A stretch of 64,000 nucleotides of DNA, from assembly GCA_026874595.1 (NCBI GenBank), contig CM049317.1:10018382-10082381 (forward strand), given 5' to 3'. Below, in pieces: positions 1 through 11,000 of the stretch (positions are counted from its first letter, which is position 1; each line of letters opens with the position of its first letter). Under the pieces are notes generated by a model. That model ran no database searches, was not told the DNA's origin, and was given only the letters and a program-made list of their open reading frames with translations. The position numbers and the translations under genes are program-made. Origin of the DNA: Sipunculus nudus. Lineage: Eukaryota > Annelida > Sipuncula > Golfingiida > Sipunculidae.

Positions 1-1042
1 CTCAAGGAAAAACCTCTTAGAAATCATCCATTACAAAGCTGTCATTAGATGGTTTAATAATGTTACCATTATTTTATTTCATCTGCTTATTCTAAATTTG
101 TTAAATAAACAGTTCAACCTCCAGGCCAAGGACCTAAAATAAAAAAAAAATTGGGATAAACTCAATCTCATAAGCAACATGAACAAGATCAGGGTTCCTT
201 CGGGTCCTTAAAAAGTACAAAGAAGTCTTCTTTTTATTTTGTATTTTAAGGCCTTGAAAAGGTCTTAAAAATGCCAGGAATCCTGATGTAGGTCTTGAAA
301 AGGTCTTAAATTAGATTTTACCCATCCTGATATAATAAATGTGCACAGACAGTTTGGTGATCAAACATAAACTTGAGACAGTTTGGAGAAGATGCTGTGG
401 TTACTTGTTGAAGAAAGATCTCCATAGATTCTCAGGACAGACTACCATGAGACCAGTCCCAACGTGTAGTGATCACCATTTGGGATCCTCAGTAGGGCCA
501 TTAAGGAATTCTTTATATAAAAGGGTCTTAAAAGTTTCTGTTAGCTGGTCTAAAAAAGTTTGAAAAAGGTCTTAAAGTTGCTTTGCCAGAGGTACAGGAA
601 CCCTGAATATGATTAAATGAAAAGAAAAATATATATTGATTATACTTGGGACTCTTAAAAGTTGGACACAGGCTCTTCGGATACTCAAATGTCCCCTGAG
701 ACCATTTTAATTAAAAAGACCATAAGACTATATACCAGGTACACAGGTGTAGGTATAGGTATTCAAACATATCCCTGTACCTAATATATATACCTGTAAG
801 TATATCAATATATCCAATAACTGAGAGAAACCTTGACCTTGTCATGCCTGGATTTGATTGTACTTGGTATTAGTGTTCCTCACATGATCTTGAACTGAGC
901 CTTTGGTAACTGTATCAACCTCAATAATAGCTTTTATTGCCATGAGTATTATGTATGTAATACCTTTACATAGCTCAATGAGTGAAGTAATGCAAGCTTA
1001 CAGAGGTCAGTATTGCATGACAAAGGCCTAAACATACACAGA

Positions 1043-1235
1043 GCAGGGATATACATTTACAATACCCAGTCGCCAAGGGGCACTGTTTATTATAAGTGAT
1101 CCAGAGTCAACCAGGGATGGAAGTTTACAGTTATCTAGTTGCTCAGGGGTACTGTTTACTGTAAGTGATGAAGGGGTGTACATTTACAGTTATCCAATCA
1201 CCCAGGGGTACTGTTTATTATTGGTTGCTCACAAA
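1043..1235 (+). repeat. Tandem repeat, about 70-bp unit, 3 copies
   Basis: Three degenerate units share the block 'GGGGnACTGTTTAnT' and a block like 'TACATTTACAGTTATCC', spaced roughly 70 bp apart. No coding potential is seen. It is an intronic minisatellite. Confidence 0.65.
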
Positions 1236-3292
1236 GGTTTATGTGCAGTCTGTCGGTTCTGTATTATGTCTGCCATTTACCTACATGCTGGGTCTTCTGT
1301 CATTAATACTAGTGATCATATAGATTTACATCATATGTACCACAGATGATCACTAGCTTACTTCCTCAATATATTAAAACTGAAAGTGTAAACATAATCA
1401 GATTGAAAGTATGTGTGTGCAGAATGATTTCACTGGTTATTCACTTGCATCTACCTATCCCTGTACTCCTGATATTCAGAAAATAATTAATGCAGTTATT
1501 TCATCTTTTAGCTTTTGCTGGTTAGCAGTGTCCCTTAAAAATAGTGCATTTATTTCAGCTGTTAATTATTACAATGGAGCCACATCCCTCCATCTGGTGT
1601 TGGTTGTCTGTCCATCGTTTGTCTATTAGCAGCTTATTTCAGCAATGGCTTGACATATTCCTGACTTCCAGTTCCTCAATTGAGGAAATTCTCATTATGG
1701 TAAGTATTGTCATTATATATACAAAATGTTAACAGGTGAGAAGTAGGTCCTTGGGCCCATGTTTTAAAGTTGGAATATTAGAATTTCAAAATTGATACAT
1801 GATCTTCTGTCTTATCATATATAATATCATGGAATAATTCTTTATTTTCCTGGTTTATAGTGTGAATAGTGCCGTTAATCACTGAATCAGAGTGTTTCCC
1901 CAGAGTATAGTGTGTTAGTGTTATGAAGTTAGCATCAAGTTAATTGCACTTGCCAGGAAAGGTGTGTCTTGTCTCTTTCCTTAATAAGGTCATTAAAGTT
2001 AATAAATCACAGAATGTGTATGGTAAAGGAGTATTTAATCTGGTTAGAAGATAAACTTTTGCTCTCAATGAGAAGGTTAAGGAAATTATAAGGACATGCT
2101 CGGTGAAGGCTTGTGTGTCCTCTTGCTGTATTTTACCTGTCTGGAGGGTTGTTAAAGCGTGGCTGAAGTATCTGTTGTGTTTGTAAGTGTGTCACCAAAT
2201 TTATCTTGACATTTTAATTGATTATGCACCTTTCTATAGATTCCTTTTAAGGAGGAAATTGGAAGTAATATTGGAATAATATTTGGCAAGAGTTGTTGAT
2301 GTGGCAGTATTTACATGTCCTGTGAGAGTGTGTTCACTTATTAGTGTTTGAAGTGGCTTTCTTTATTGTATTCTATCATCAACAACGTATCAGCAACCTA
2401 TGATCAATTATTTAATTGCTTTTGAGAAGTGCTTGGAATCAGTTGTGATTTCACGGTTAATTATCAGTAAAAATTGGTTGACCTCTATTCCTGAGTATAT
2501 AATTATTAAAAAAATATAGACCTGTAGATCCTCTCAGTTGATATGTAGGTCTAATATTGGTTAATATATCTAATAACTCCATAGCTTACATGTGTATATA
2601 GTAAACATAGGTGTGGATCTGTTAATGAACACATATTATTCTAAATTATTTTACAAATTTTATTAAAGTTTTACTATCCCTCATTATAAAGCCTAGCCTT
2701 TGTGAAAACACTCTGTAATCAATTATGGCAATGCAAGATTGATCATCACATTGTCTGCATCAGCCTACTGATCGTCTGTCCTGACATTAGTACTACTATT
2801 GATAAACTATGTAAGAGAGATAATACTTGATGTGTTTGATCATTGATAAATTATTTAAAAAATATTATCCACAAAATAGTTATGAAGCTAATTGACAGGT
2901 CATTCATCAGGGCCTGAAGTTCATTTAGAAAGTTGCAGGCCAGCTGGGTCTCCAGTTTCCTGGTTTCACAGGCCACCAGGAAATTCAGAGGCCCTTCTGT
3001 GTTTGGTAGGGCTTACTAGCAGTGAAGGATGGGATTAATATGGTTTATATATGTTTTAAAAAATGAAAATAAAAGAGAAAAAACCTGTTGGTCATTGTCT
3101 TAATATATATCTCTTTTAGTTCAGATTGACCATTTCAGCATCTTGATCAGCTTCACAATCAAAATCTGCAGATAATGATACCTGGGAAAGCTGAAAGTCA
3201 ACCATATTAAACCAACTGAAAAACAGGTTTTGAAACTCTTGACTCTCATATGCTGACAAAATAAATGCAGAATAACATTAATTGTTTATTGC

Positions 3293-3533
3293 TTTATATA
3301 AATGTCATAGACCAGATCTAAATCCAGTCCAGTTTAGAACTGAACCAGGCCAGTTCTTGATTGGGATTTGCCTAGGTCCAGATCCCAATTGTAATCTGGC
3401 CTAGTCTAGTTTAGAACTGGCCTAGACTAGATCCCAATCGTGATCTGGCCTAGACCAGATCCCAATTGAGATCTGGCCTAGGACAGTTTTAAAATGGACT
3501 GGATTTAGATATTGCCTGTGACATGTATATAAA
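3293..3533. repeat. Fold-back (long inverted repeat) element
   Basis: The ends are reverse complements of each other. TTTATATAAATGTCATAG at the left pairs with CTGTGACATGTATATAAA at the right. The match continues inward through ATCTAAATCCAGTCCAGTTT and its complement. The interior repeats an AGATCCCAATT / GATCTGGCCTAG module several times in both senses. A transcript would fold into a long, nearly continuous hairpin. No transposase and no clear target duplication are seen; it could be a fold-back transposon or a MITE. Confidence 0.75.
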
Positions 3534-5313
3534 TCACTTAAACTGAGATATGTTTTGATCAGTTGTGGTCATAATATCATTGTAGACCAAGAAAAGTACT
3601 TTAGGGCCAGAATTTTATATATCCTTTCAGGTGTGCTTCTTCACAAATTACTTTATAGTCCACAAGAACAGCTTGTAAATAGACAAACACTAATGTGCAT
3701 GCAAGCAATCACTAAGTACATGCTCTTGATTTCCTGACCAGAGCAAGGAGGCATATGAAGAGCCTTTATGTTTAAATACTACACTCAAATGGAACCTATT
3801 TGGTGCATATTTGGTTGGTTGCGGCAAAGGTCACAACCTAAACAAGATCGATTCTCTGACTGGGTGCTGCAGTCTCTTGGTAAATCTCCAAATTATTCTC
3901 AGTACCTATCATTCTGATATTACAGAAACAGATGAAACCTTACTGAAAAAAGAAAATATTCTGATATTACTATTGAACAACTAATACTTCTCATTCTCAA
4001 GAGCCATGATGGTCAGTTTTTACTTCCAGGTGAATGATTTCATTCATGATGACATTAGTCAGGTGCTTGCAGGAAATGTTACATAATTACAAATACAGTC
4101 AGTCTATAATGGTACAACAGAATCAGGGCTTTCAATGGGAAGAAAATTCAAAGAGTCGGGGACGCTCAGGCAATAAATTTTGGGACTCCCATCTGAGTTT
4201 AAATTGAATCTTTTTCATATTTTATGTAAATTATCATATCATTATAGGATGAGAAAGAGTGTCATTATATGAATATTTGCTTAAAGGGAAATGGATGCCT
4301 CACTTATCTGCACAGTGTTTACACAACTGACAGGTTCGTTTGAGGCAGGTGGTAACAGTTATAGACTGCTACAAGGTCCTAAAGCCAGAAATTTGCGCAT
4401 CCCATTGGACACTTGGACCCGTAAAGATACCCGCATTCCTGGAAGCCCTGATAGAATGATTTTCAGTTGTAATTAATTTTCCACAAAGTGGCAAGAGTTA
4501 TTATGTATTTCCCTTCATTATTTGGTTAATATGTCTGTTAGCACCTGTATGCAAAATGCTGTGGACAGATTTTGAGGGAATATTGTTTAGAACAATGTTA
4601 CTTGCCAGGAAGGGTTAATTAAATTATGATCTCCACAGTTAGTGTGTTTTAATGTAAATGACCCTGTCCCATTGTGACATGCAGACTTACAGTTATATTT
4701 CTCAATCTCAGCTGAGGGATAGAGCTATTCATTGGTATTAAATGGTGGCCTTGTTCTGGAGGTGACTTGGGCTAGAGTTGTTGAGCCAAATAGCTGTGTA
4801 CACAGCAAAGTTTGATTAGGATTCTGATTGGTGTTGTGGTCTTTGTATTTCCTTAAGTTTAAAGTATATTAAACCTTATAAAGGTGCATGTAATACTGCT
4901 GAAATGTTGGTGCTTACTTAGATGGATAGCAGGGATCATAATACTTTGAAATTTACACCTTTCAAATGGAAAGGCATTAATACAGGTTTGCCTTTCCACA
5001 GATGGTTTTTCTTTCCACAAAGATGCATCCTACCATCATGTCAAGCGTGCAGAAAGAACTGAATCTGTTCAATAGTTACACTGTTACACAGAAACAGGAT
5101 GGTAAAGTGACAAACCAGGAAAATATAGGAGATGAGGGTCTAAATACCGGGGAGTATAAGAAATTATAGAACATTTTTTATAGGAAATAGAGGGAGTTGG
5201 AGGAACACCACCTGTAAAATATTTTTTTTGGTCATGTTTGTAACTGCTTATCAGCTACTAATGTGGAAAACATCTAAGTGTTCACCTTTCCTACAGATTG
5301 GTACATAATGAAA

Positions 5314-5364
5314 AATGCCTTTCTGTGCACATGTTTGCCTGTCTGAGACAGGCAGAAAGGCATT
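5314..5364. repeat. Nested inverted repeat (hairpin)
   Basis: The outer arms AATGCCTTTCTG (5314-5325) and CAGAAAGGCATT (5353-5364) are perfect 12-bp complements. Inside lies GCCTGTC-TGA-GACAGGC, whose right arm abuts the outer arm. The compact intronic hairpin has no known family. Confidence 0.6.
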
Positions 5365-6559
5365 ATTATGACCCCTGGATAGGATGGGACAATCTGGCTC
5401 TTCATCTGTTATCACTTGTCTATGATATTTCTGTCACAAACTGAGAATTTTTTTCCAAATTGTTGTAATTTTCAGAAATGACATTTTATCAGTTGTCAAC
5501 CTATTACTGTGCCTGACACAAGAATTTCTGCATAAAAACCAAGCCAAGTAAATTGACAGTATTAGTATTACCCAATCCTTTTCACACATGATATTCGAAA
5601 CAGATCTAATTACTGGTGAGAGCATATTTTATGATGACTGATGTGTCAGTGCACCCTGGAAATAGTATGTGAATTTTTAACATCTAAAGTGCCCGTAGCT
5701 TGGTGTGGTGGTATTTATAGTAACGTGATTGACAGTCGCTGATGAATAATGAATAGCGTAAAAGGACAAACAGGGACACTGTTCTAGTCTGCTGCACTCT
5801 CTGACTAAGTGAAGGGATTAGTCAGGCTGACTATGAAGTGGGGAGTCACATTGATCTGGTGCCCATGTTGTATGATCCGTTATCAATAAAGGTTCAATAA
5901 CATTATTTTATGACAAGGTAATATATGTAATTTGTTTGAGTGGCAGCATCAACAACTGCACTCGTGTAAAATTTTGCCATTTTAGCTGTAGCGATTTAAA
6001 TGACATTTGTTTAAATTGGGAATTCTGATGACACCATTAGAAATACTGAGGCTACCTATTTTACCTGCATTTTATGCCCTCACTTCTTGATAGAAGATTA
6101 AATGTCTTATATTAAATTTAAATACTGTAATTATTAATTCCCATGGAATAAAGATATAAAATATATTAAAAAATACTCTTGTTTGTTGTACCAATTTTTG
6201 ATCGATCGATAGTCATATCAGCCAATAAGCATTATCAGTCAAATAGTCTTATGTTCTAGGTATGTTTTATATGTTGTGTTATGGTTTAACTTATCAATAA
6301 GAAAAGATTATCTTATCCATCGCAGTACTCATCAAAGTCAGATTATCACAGTAAAACGGTGCCTGATGGTCATCCAGATAACAGACACATCCCAATTTGA
6401 TGAACTACTTTCAAGGCTAAGTGGGCACAAGGAAAGTTAAAAAATTAGGATCATCTTGTCAGTGTTGTTTTAGTTTTACTGCACATTGGAACAAATTGTA
6501 CAGAATTTTAATACCCCCTTCTATGATGGGAAGTATTATTTTATACCCAGGGTCCATCT

Positions 6560-7850
6560 GTCTGCCTGCCCATTAACTTTTAGTGTCACTGTGGTAACTT
6601 ACCAGAGATTTGATGAATTTTCACTAAACTCACCATAACCTCTAACCTATAGATTATCTCACCTGAGTTTGATTTTAGGCAAAATCAGCAGATGGGGTCA
6701 GAGGTCACCAAGCTACATTGTGGTGTCGCAGCGATAACTTCCCAGTTAAAACTTATATGAAGGATTTAATAAAACTCAGTAGAAATATTAACCAATATAA
6801 TATCTTGCCTAAGTTTGATTCCCAACAAAATCCATGGATATTAAATGAGGTCAAAGGTAGTGTTGGGACAATACGGGTTTTTGATATCATGATAATTATT
6901 CAAATTTTATCGCGATATACCGTGATATCGCGATATATTTAATTATATATAATGGCATTAATAAGCCATCAATAATGATATTTATAACAACCACCTTTAA
7001 AGTCTTGACTTTATACAAGGGGTTAAGTATTAATATCATTTATACCTATTGTGCCAGTACCACAGAATGACTCACAAAAGTGATGTAAGTTGCATGAAGG
7101 TCCTGCAGGTGTGCAAGCTTGAGGCGCGGGAAGTCCTGCCCCCATCGTTGAATCACGCTTGTCAGAACTTTCCATCAGTTTCCTATAGCTACATAAGAGC
7201 CGGAGAATCCCAGCGAATTTTCGGAGAGCGTGTCATACCAATCATGGCTAAATATACCATCCTAATTTTTTATGGCAAAATATGCAACCCGTATGGAATG
7301 TTCGATTCAGTTGTGACACTTTTATGTTGACATTTTCGTTCCATGTAATAAAAGCATAAATATGTGTATTTATTGCTCTTCAATTATAATGTTATTTTCT
7401 CCTGGAATTCTCAAGCTTTTGTCCTCTCTGATTCATCCTGCTACTTCCGGACATTTCCGACTAATCCCGAAGTCTGTAAGCACACTTTTCCATCTACACG
7501 CGGACATTTCCGACTAATATCGTAGTCTGTAAGTACACGGTTCCACCCACACGCGTGTATTCAAATACATGTGGTTTATAAAAATAAATGTGATTCTTTG
7601 AAATAAATTTATTTTGAACCTCAAGGGCTTGCTTGTGAACCAAAATCGTGAACAAAAAATGATATCATGGTATCGCGATAATAGGAAAGTTGACGGTATG
7701 ATTACCGTAGCTGTCAGATATCGTGATAATACCGTATACCGGTAACCGGCCCAATCCTAGTCAAAGGTCATTATACTTTGGTAGTGTCGTGATGCCTTAC
7801 TCAAAATCTGATGGTTTTCATGAAACATCTCAAGATCTCAAGAGCAAGAC
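6560..7850 (+). repeat. Degenerate medium-copy repeat split by a hAT insertion
   Basis: Phrases such as 'cctaagtttgattcccnncaaaatccatg', 'gaaactcannaatatt' and 'tgaggtcanaggtcac' occur here on both sides of the hAT element and again in intron 13 (about 30180-30650). This marks a dispersed repeat of roughly 200-bp modules. Boundaries are approximate. Confidence 0.55.
6859..7760. mobile_element. Non-autonomous hAT element, 902 bp, 8-bp TSD
   Basis: The element is flanked by identical 8-bp direct repeats TCAAAGGT (6851-6858 and 7761-7768), the target-duplication length typical of hAT. Its ends are imperfect inverted repeats: AGTGTTGGG at the left and CCCAATCCTAG at the right (complement CTAGGATTGGG). 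Subterminal regions are rich in short palindromes such as ATATCGCGATAT and CCGTATACCGGTAACCGG. No transposase is visible, only a 93-codon open frame without a recognised domain, so it is a deletion derivative. It sits inside the older dispersed repeat. Confidence 0.85.
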
Positions 7851-7925
7851 ATATTACGGGCATATTATGGACGCTTGTGGTGCTTTTGTTCTCATACTTG
7901 ATGGTTTGTTATTTTCTCATTACAG

Positions 7926-8029
7926 TGTTACAGCCAGTGGCTGATCGTCTCGGAGATAGCAAGGATCCCGTAAGAGAAGCTGCACAAGAACTGTTACTCA
8001 AGCTGATGGTTCCTGCATCATCTCCACAG
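7926..8029 (+). CDS. CLASP: CLASP exon 1 (first in window): TOG1 HEAT repeat
   Basis: Translates as (x)LQPVADRLGDSKDPVREAAQ then ELLLKLMVPASSPQ, matching the CLASP TOG1 segment where a HEAT helix and the conserved 'D(R)LGDxKDxVRE' loop lie. The acceptor is ttacag and the donor CAG|gtaatc. It enters in phase 1 and leaves in phase 0, so the preceding exon supplies the first base of the Val codon. Confidence 0.92.
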
Positions 8030-11000
8030 GTAATCTTTTAATTTACACAATTATCAGAGGATTAATTACTCCTGATTGAAACACTTTTTTCCTGAGTACA
8101 GTTGCCCCACCATTGTGACTATTACAGTATAATGTGTGCTTAATTGGAATTAATTTAAGAATACTCATAAACTGCCATACAAATTATCTTACAGTAAAAC
8201 CTTGCCTAATGACCAACTAAGTTCAGGGACCAACTCAAAATTACGACCACTTGTTCACGGTCCGGATTCTGTTTTGCTCTTTATGTAAGACCTCACTTAG
8301 ACAACGATCTTGAAAATGTGACGACTGGTGTTTGTAATTTCGAGGTTTTATTGTGTTTAAAAAAAGAAACAGCAGTAATCCCAGAAACTGGAAATTCTGA
8401 TTGATCAGGTGATCAGGGTTTCTTGGTACAAATGCCCCCTCCATTGTGATTGTATCAGTATGAGTGCATAAAACTCTCTACTGGTTTGCTGACCATGCCT
8501 TCACTTCACTCAGCAGTGTTGAACATACAGTGACTAATTTCACAGTTCCATGTCGAATTAACCATGGTCCATGTTATTTTGTGTATCCCTGGTGACCATG
8601 TGATCAGCAAACATACTTATTATAATCATCCATATATGTTAATGTGGTTTCAGTTTGGTCAGTTGTCTTACACATGTTACATTATAAAAGATGCAAACCT
8701 TGCATCTTAATTGGGGACTTCACTATGTTCATGAAGGTATTTTGTGGATAATTCATGAAGGCTGGTATTTTGCCGATTTTAGCTTGCTAAAGGATTTGAG
8801 TAAAACTTATTTAATTTTGATTAAATGATTCTCAGCATTCACCGGACACTCATATGGTTACATGAAAGTTTGAAATAATATAATGTATTTTTCATAAAGA
8901 ACATATCTTTAATATATCAGCTAACAACTGTTAGAAGTGTGATTACATGCCAGCTTTTATAAATGCATCCTCAAAAGATAGATTGGTTTCTTTAAAAATT
9001 GTATTTGACAGGAAATGTCTATTATGCAGGCACCCTTAGGACTTGGAAAAAAATTGCCCACTTTAGAGGGGCCCAATTTTTTGAAGGTCATGGCCACAAC
9101 TATATATGTATTTTAAACTATAGCAGGAGCCAAATTAAAATTCTACCTGGAAAATTCACATATAATTACATGTATTTGTCACACTGATTTGCTCATATCA
9201 GCTTTTGGTGAGGTCTGTAAACAGCCTTGCACTAAGTTACAGTGTAATATTTAGTAAATGTGTTTTCTTTCATTTTAAAATGGATTTTTATTATCTGTGT
9301 TTCATTTTAAAAATTACTTCCTTGTGTCTGTCCAATGAATTGATTTAATCCGTGTTCTTGCAGATTGTGAATTGAAAAAGTCAGTGTAGTCATTTACCAT
9401 GTATATATCAGTTAAAACTGCAGGCTGTATGTATAAGTCGCCAGCATGTCTAATTTTATCAGTATAATTCACAATGATTTATGAAATCATGAAGTGTTTT
9501 AATAAATACTCCTTTGTTTGCTTAACCATGAACTGCTTGAATGTTGTAAATGACACTGACACAGTCTAGTCAGATTTAACCAGGAACAAGACAGCTGTTT
9601 AATTATATTTATTTATAGTCATAACTGTTAGTCCACAGATGCACATTTGAGTGGTTATAAATAGAAAACCAGGAGTATAGCCTCAAAATAGATGCATCTG
9701 GAGATATCTAATATGTATCCAAAATTATGACTTACTGTTGTCTTACTTTGCTTTTATTTGTGAAATTAGGGTTTGTGTAAGAAGTACTAACTGAGCATGG
9801 GTTTTTCACTCCATCACTGTACTCATAAAATTAGTAGGAAATAAATGTAGTTCAAACTGAGTTTATTTTGAATGAAAAACCAGGTGGAGACCTATAAAAC
9901 TAGATCAGCCATCACACTTGTTCAACATCTTACTTTCATAAGGATAAGATTGTACGTAATAGTATATACTTAATACACAGTATCATATGGTTGTCCTCTT
10001 TCACATTCACTGGGCTGACTGAAGCTGCTGAGCTATGTGTCCATAAGGTGTCTGTTTGACTTGCATCTTTCACAACACACAGCACTGCAGATCCACTGTC
10101 ACAATTTTTAAATGGATACCAAATTTGTGCCCCAAGATATCCCCATTACAAAGAAAATTCTGAATATCAAAAGTAGCTGAGCTCATCATTCACAGCTTCA
10201 ACCTCCTAACCACTTTATTCTTTAACTACATATACTGATGTTTCAGGTGTTTTGTGCAGGTTTTTCACGTGTAACAGTATACTCCCTGTGAGTAAACTAC
10301 TTGAGTATGTTCAGTATTCATAGAGGTGCCTGGATGCTTCAAGGTAAACTCAACTAACACTTGTATATATCATCACCCAAGTGATGGGTCCAGTCTGCAT
10401 AGGTAACTGTATTTTACCTTTGAAGTCAGGTTTATATGCTTTAAAACTCCTATTTATTGTCCCAAATTAAAAATGCATTCCTTAAATTTTGCTGGTATTT
10501 CATGATGGTAGTCTTCACAAGAGGTTCCACTGCAAGAGATGGAAGTTGGTCTCTTATTTCTATATCTAGAATATGATGACATCTGATGTCTCTTTAGACT
10601 TCTTAAGGGTGCTTAAATTGTGTCTGCAGGAGAAACAGTTGTGTCTGCAGGAGAAACAGTTGTGTCTGCAGGAGAAAGTTGTGTCTGTAGTAGAAACAGT
10701 TTTGTCTGCAGTAGAAATAATTTTGTCTGCAGTAGAAACAGTTGTTTCCACAGTAGAAATAATTTTGTCTGCAGTAGAAACAGTTGTTTCTGCAGTAGAA
10801 ACAGTTTTGTCTGCAGCAGAAACAGTTGTGTTCACAGTAGAAACAGTTGTGCCTGCAGTAAAAACAGTTTTGTCTGCAGAAACAGTCATGTCTGAACTTA
10901 TATGAAGTAGCAAGTTATGCACCCAGTGGACAATTCTGTCTCTGCAGTAGAAATATTTTGTCTGCAGTGGACAGTTTTATCTGCAGTAGAAATATTTTGT

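Larger units (their letters stand above)
1..7925 (+). other. CLASP: Intron upstream of the first visible exon
   Basis: I searched for exons encoding the N-terminal half of TOG1 and found none, so this 7.9 kb is read as a single intron (or the end of one). It holds a three-unit tandem repeat (1043-1235), a fold-back repeat (3293-3533), a nested hairpin (5314-5364) and a degenerate medium-copy repeat around 6560-7850 that is interrupted by a hAT element (6859-7760). The rest is AT-rich sequence with no recognised feature. Confidence 0.6.

Noticed and set aside
7049-7330. 93-codon open frame inside the hAT element
   Set aside because: No transposase motifs (no hATC dimerisation or RNase-H-like signature visible); short and Cys/Ser-rich, likely chance.
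1-7925. Search for the exon encoding the N-terminal half of TOG1
   Set aside because: No frame resembling the CLASP N-terminus or the preceding 'DRFKAQIGT'-type segment was found, so the upstream exons are outside the window.
10566-10922. 118-codon minus-strand and 110-codon plus-strand open frames
   Set aside because: Both are products of the 21-bp minisatellite, whose period keeps frames open; no gene features are present.
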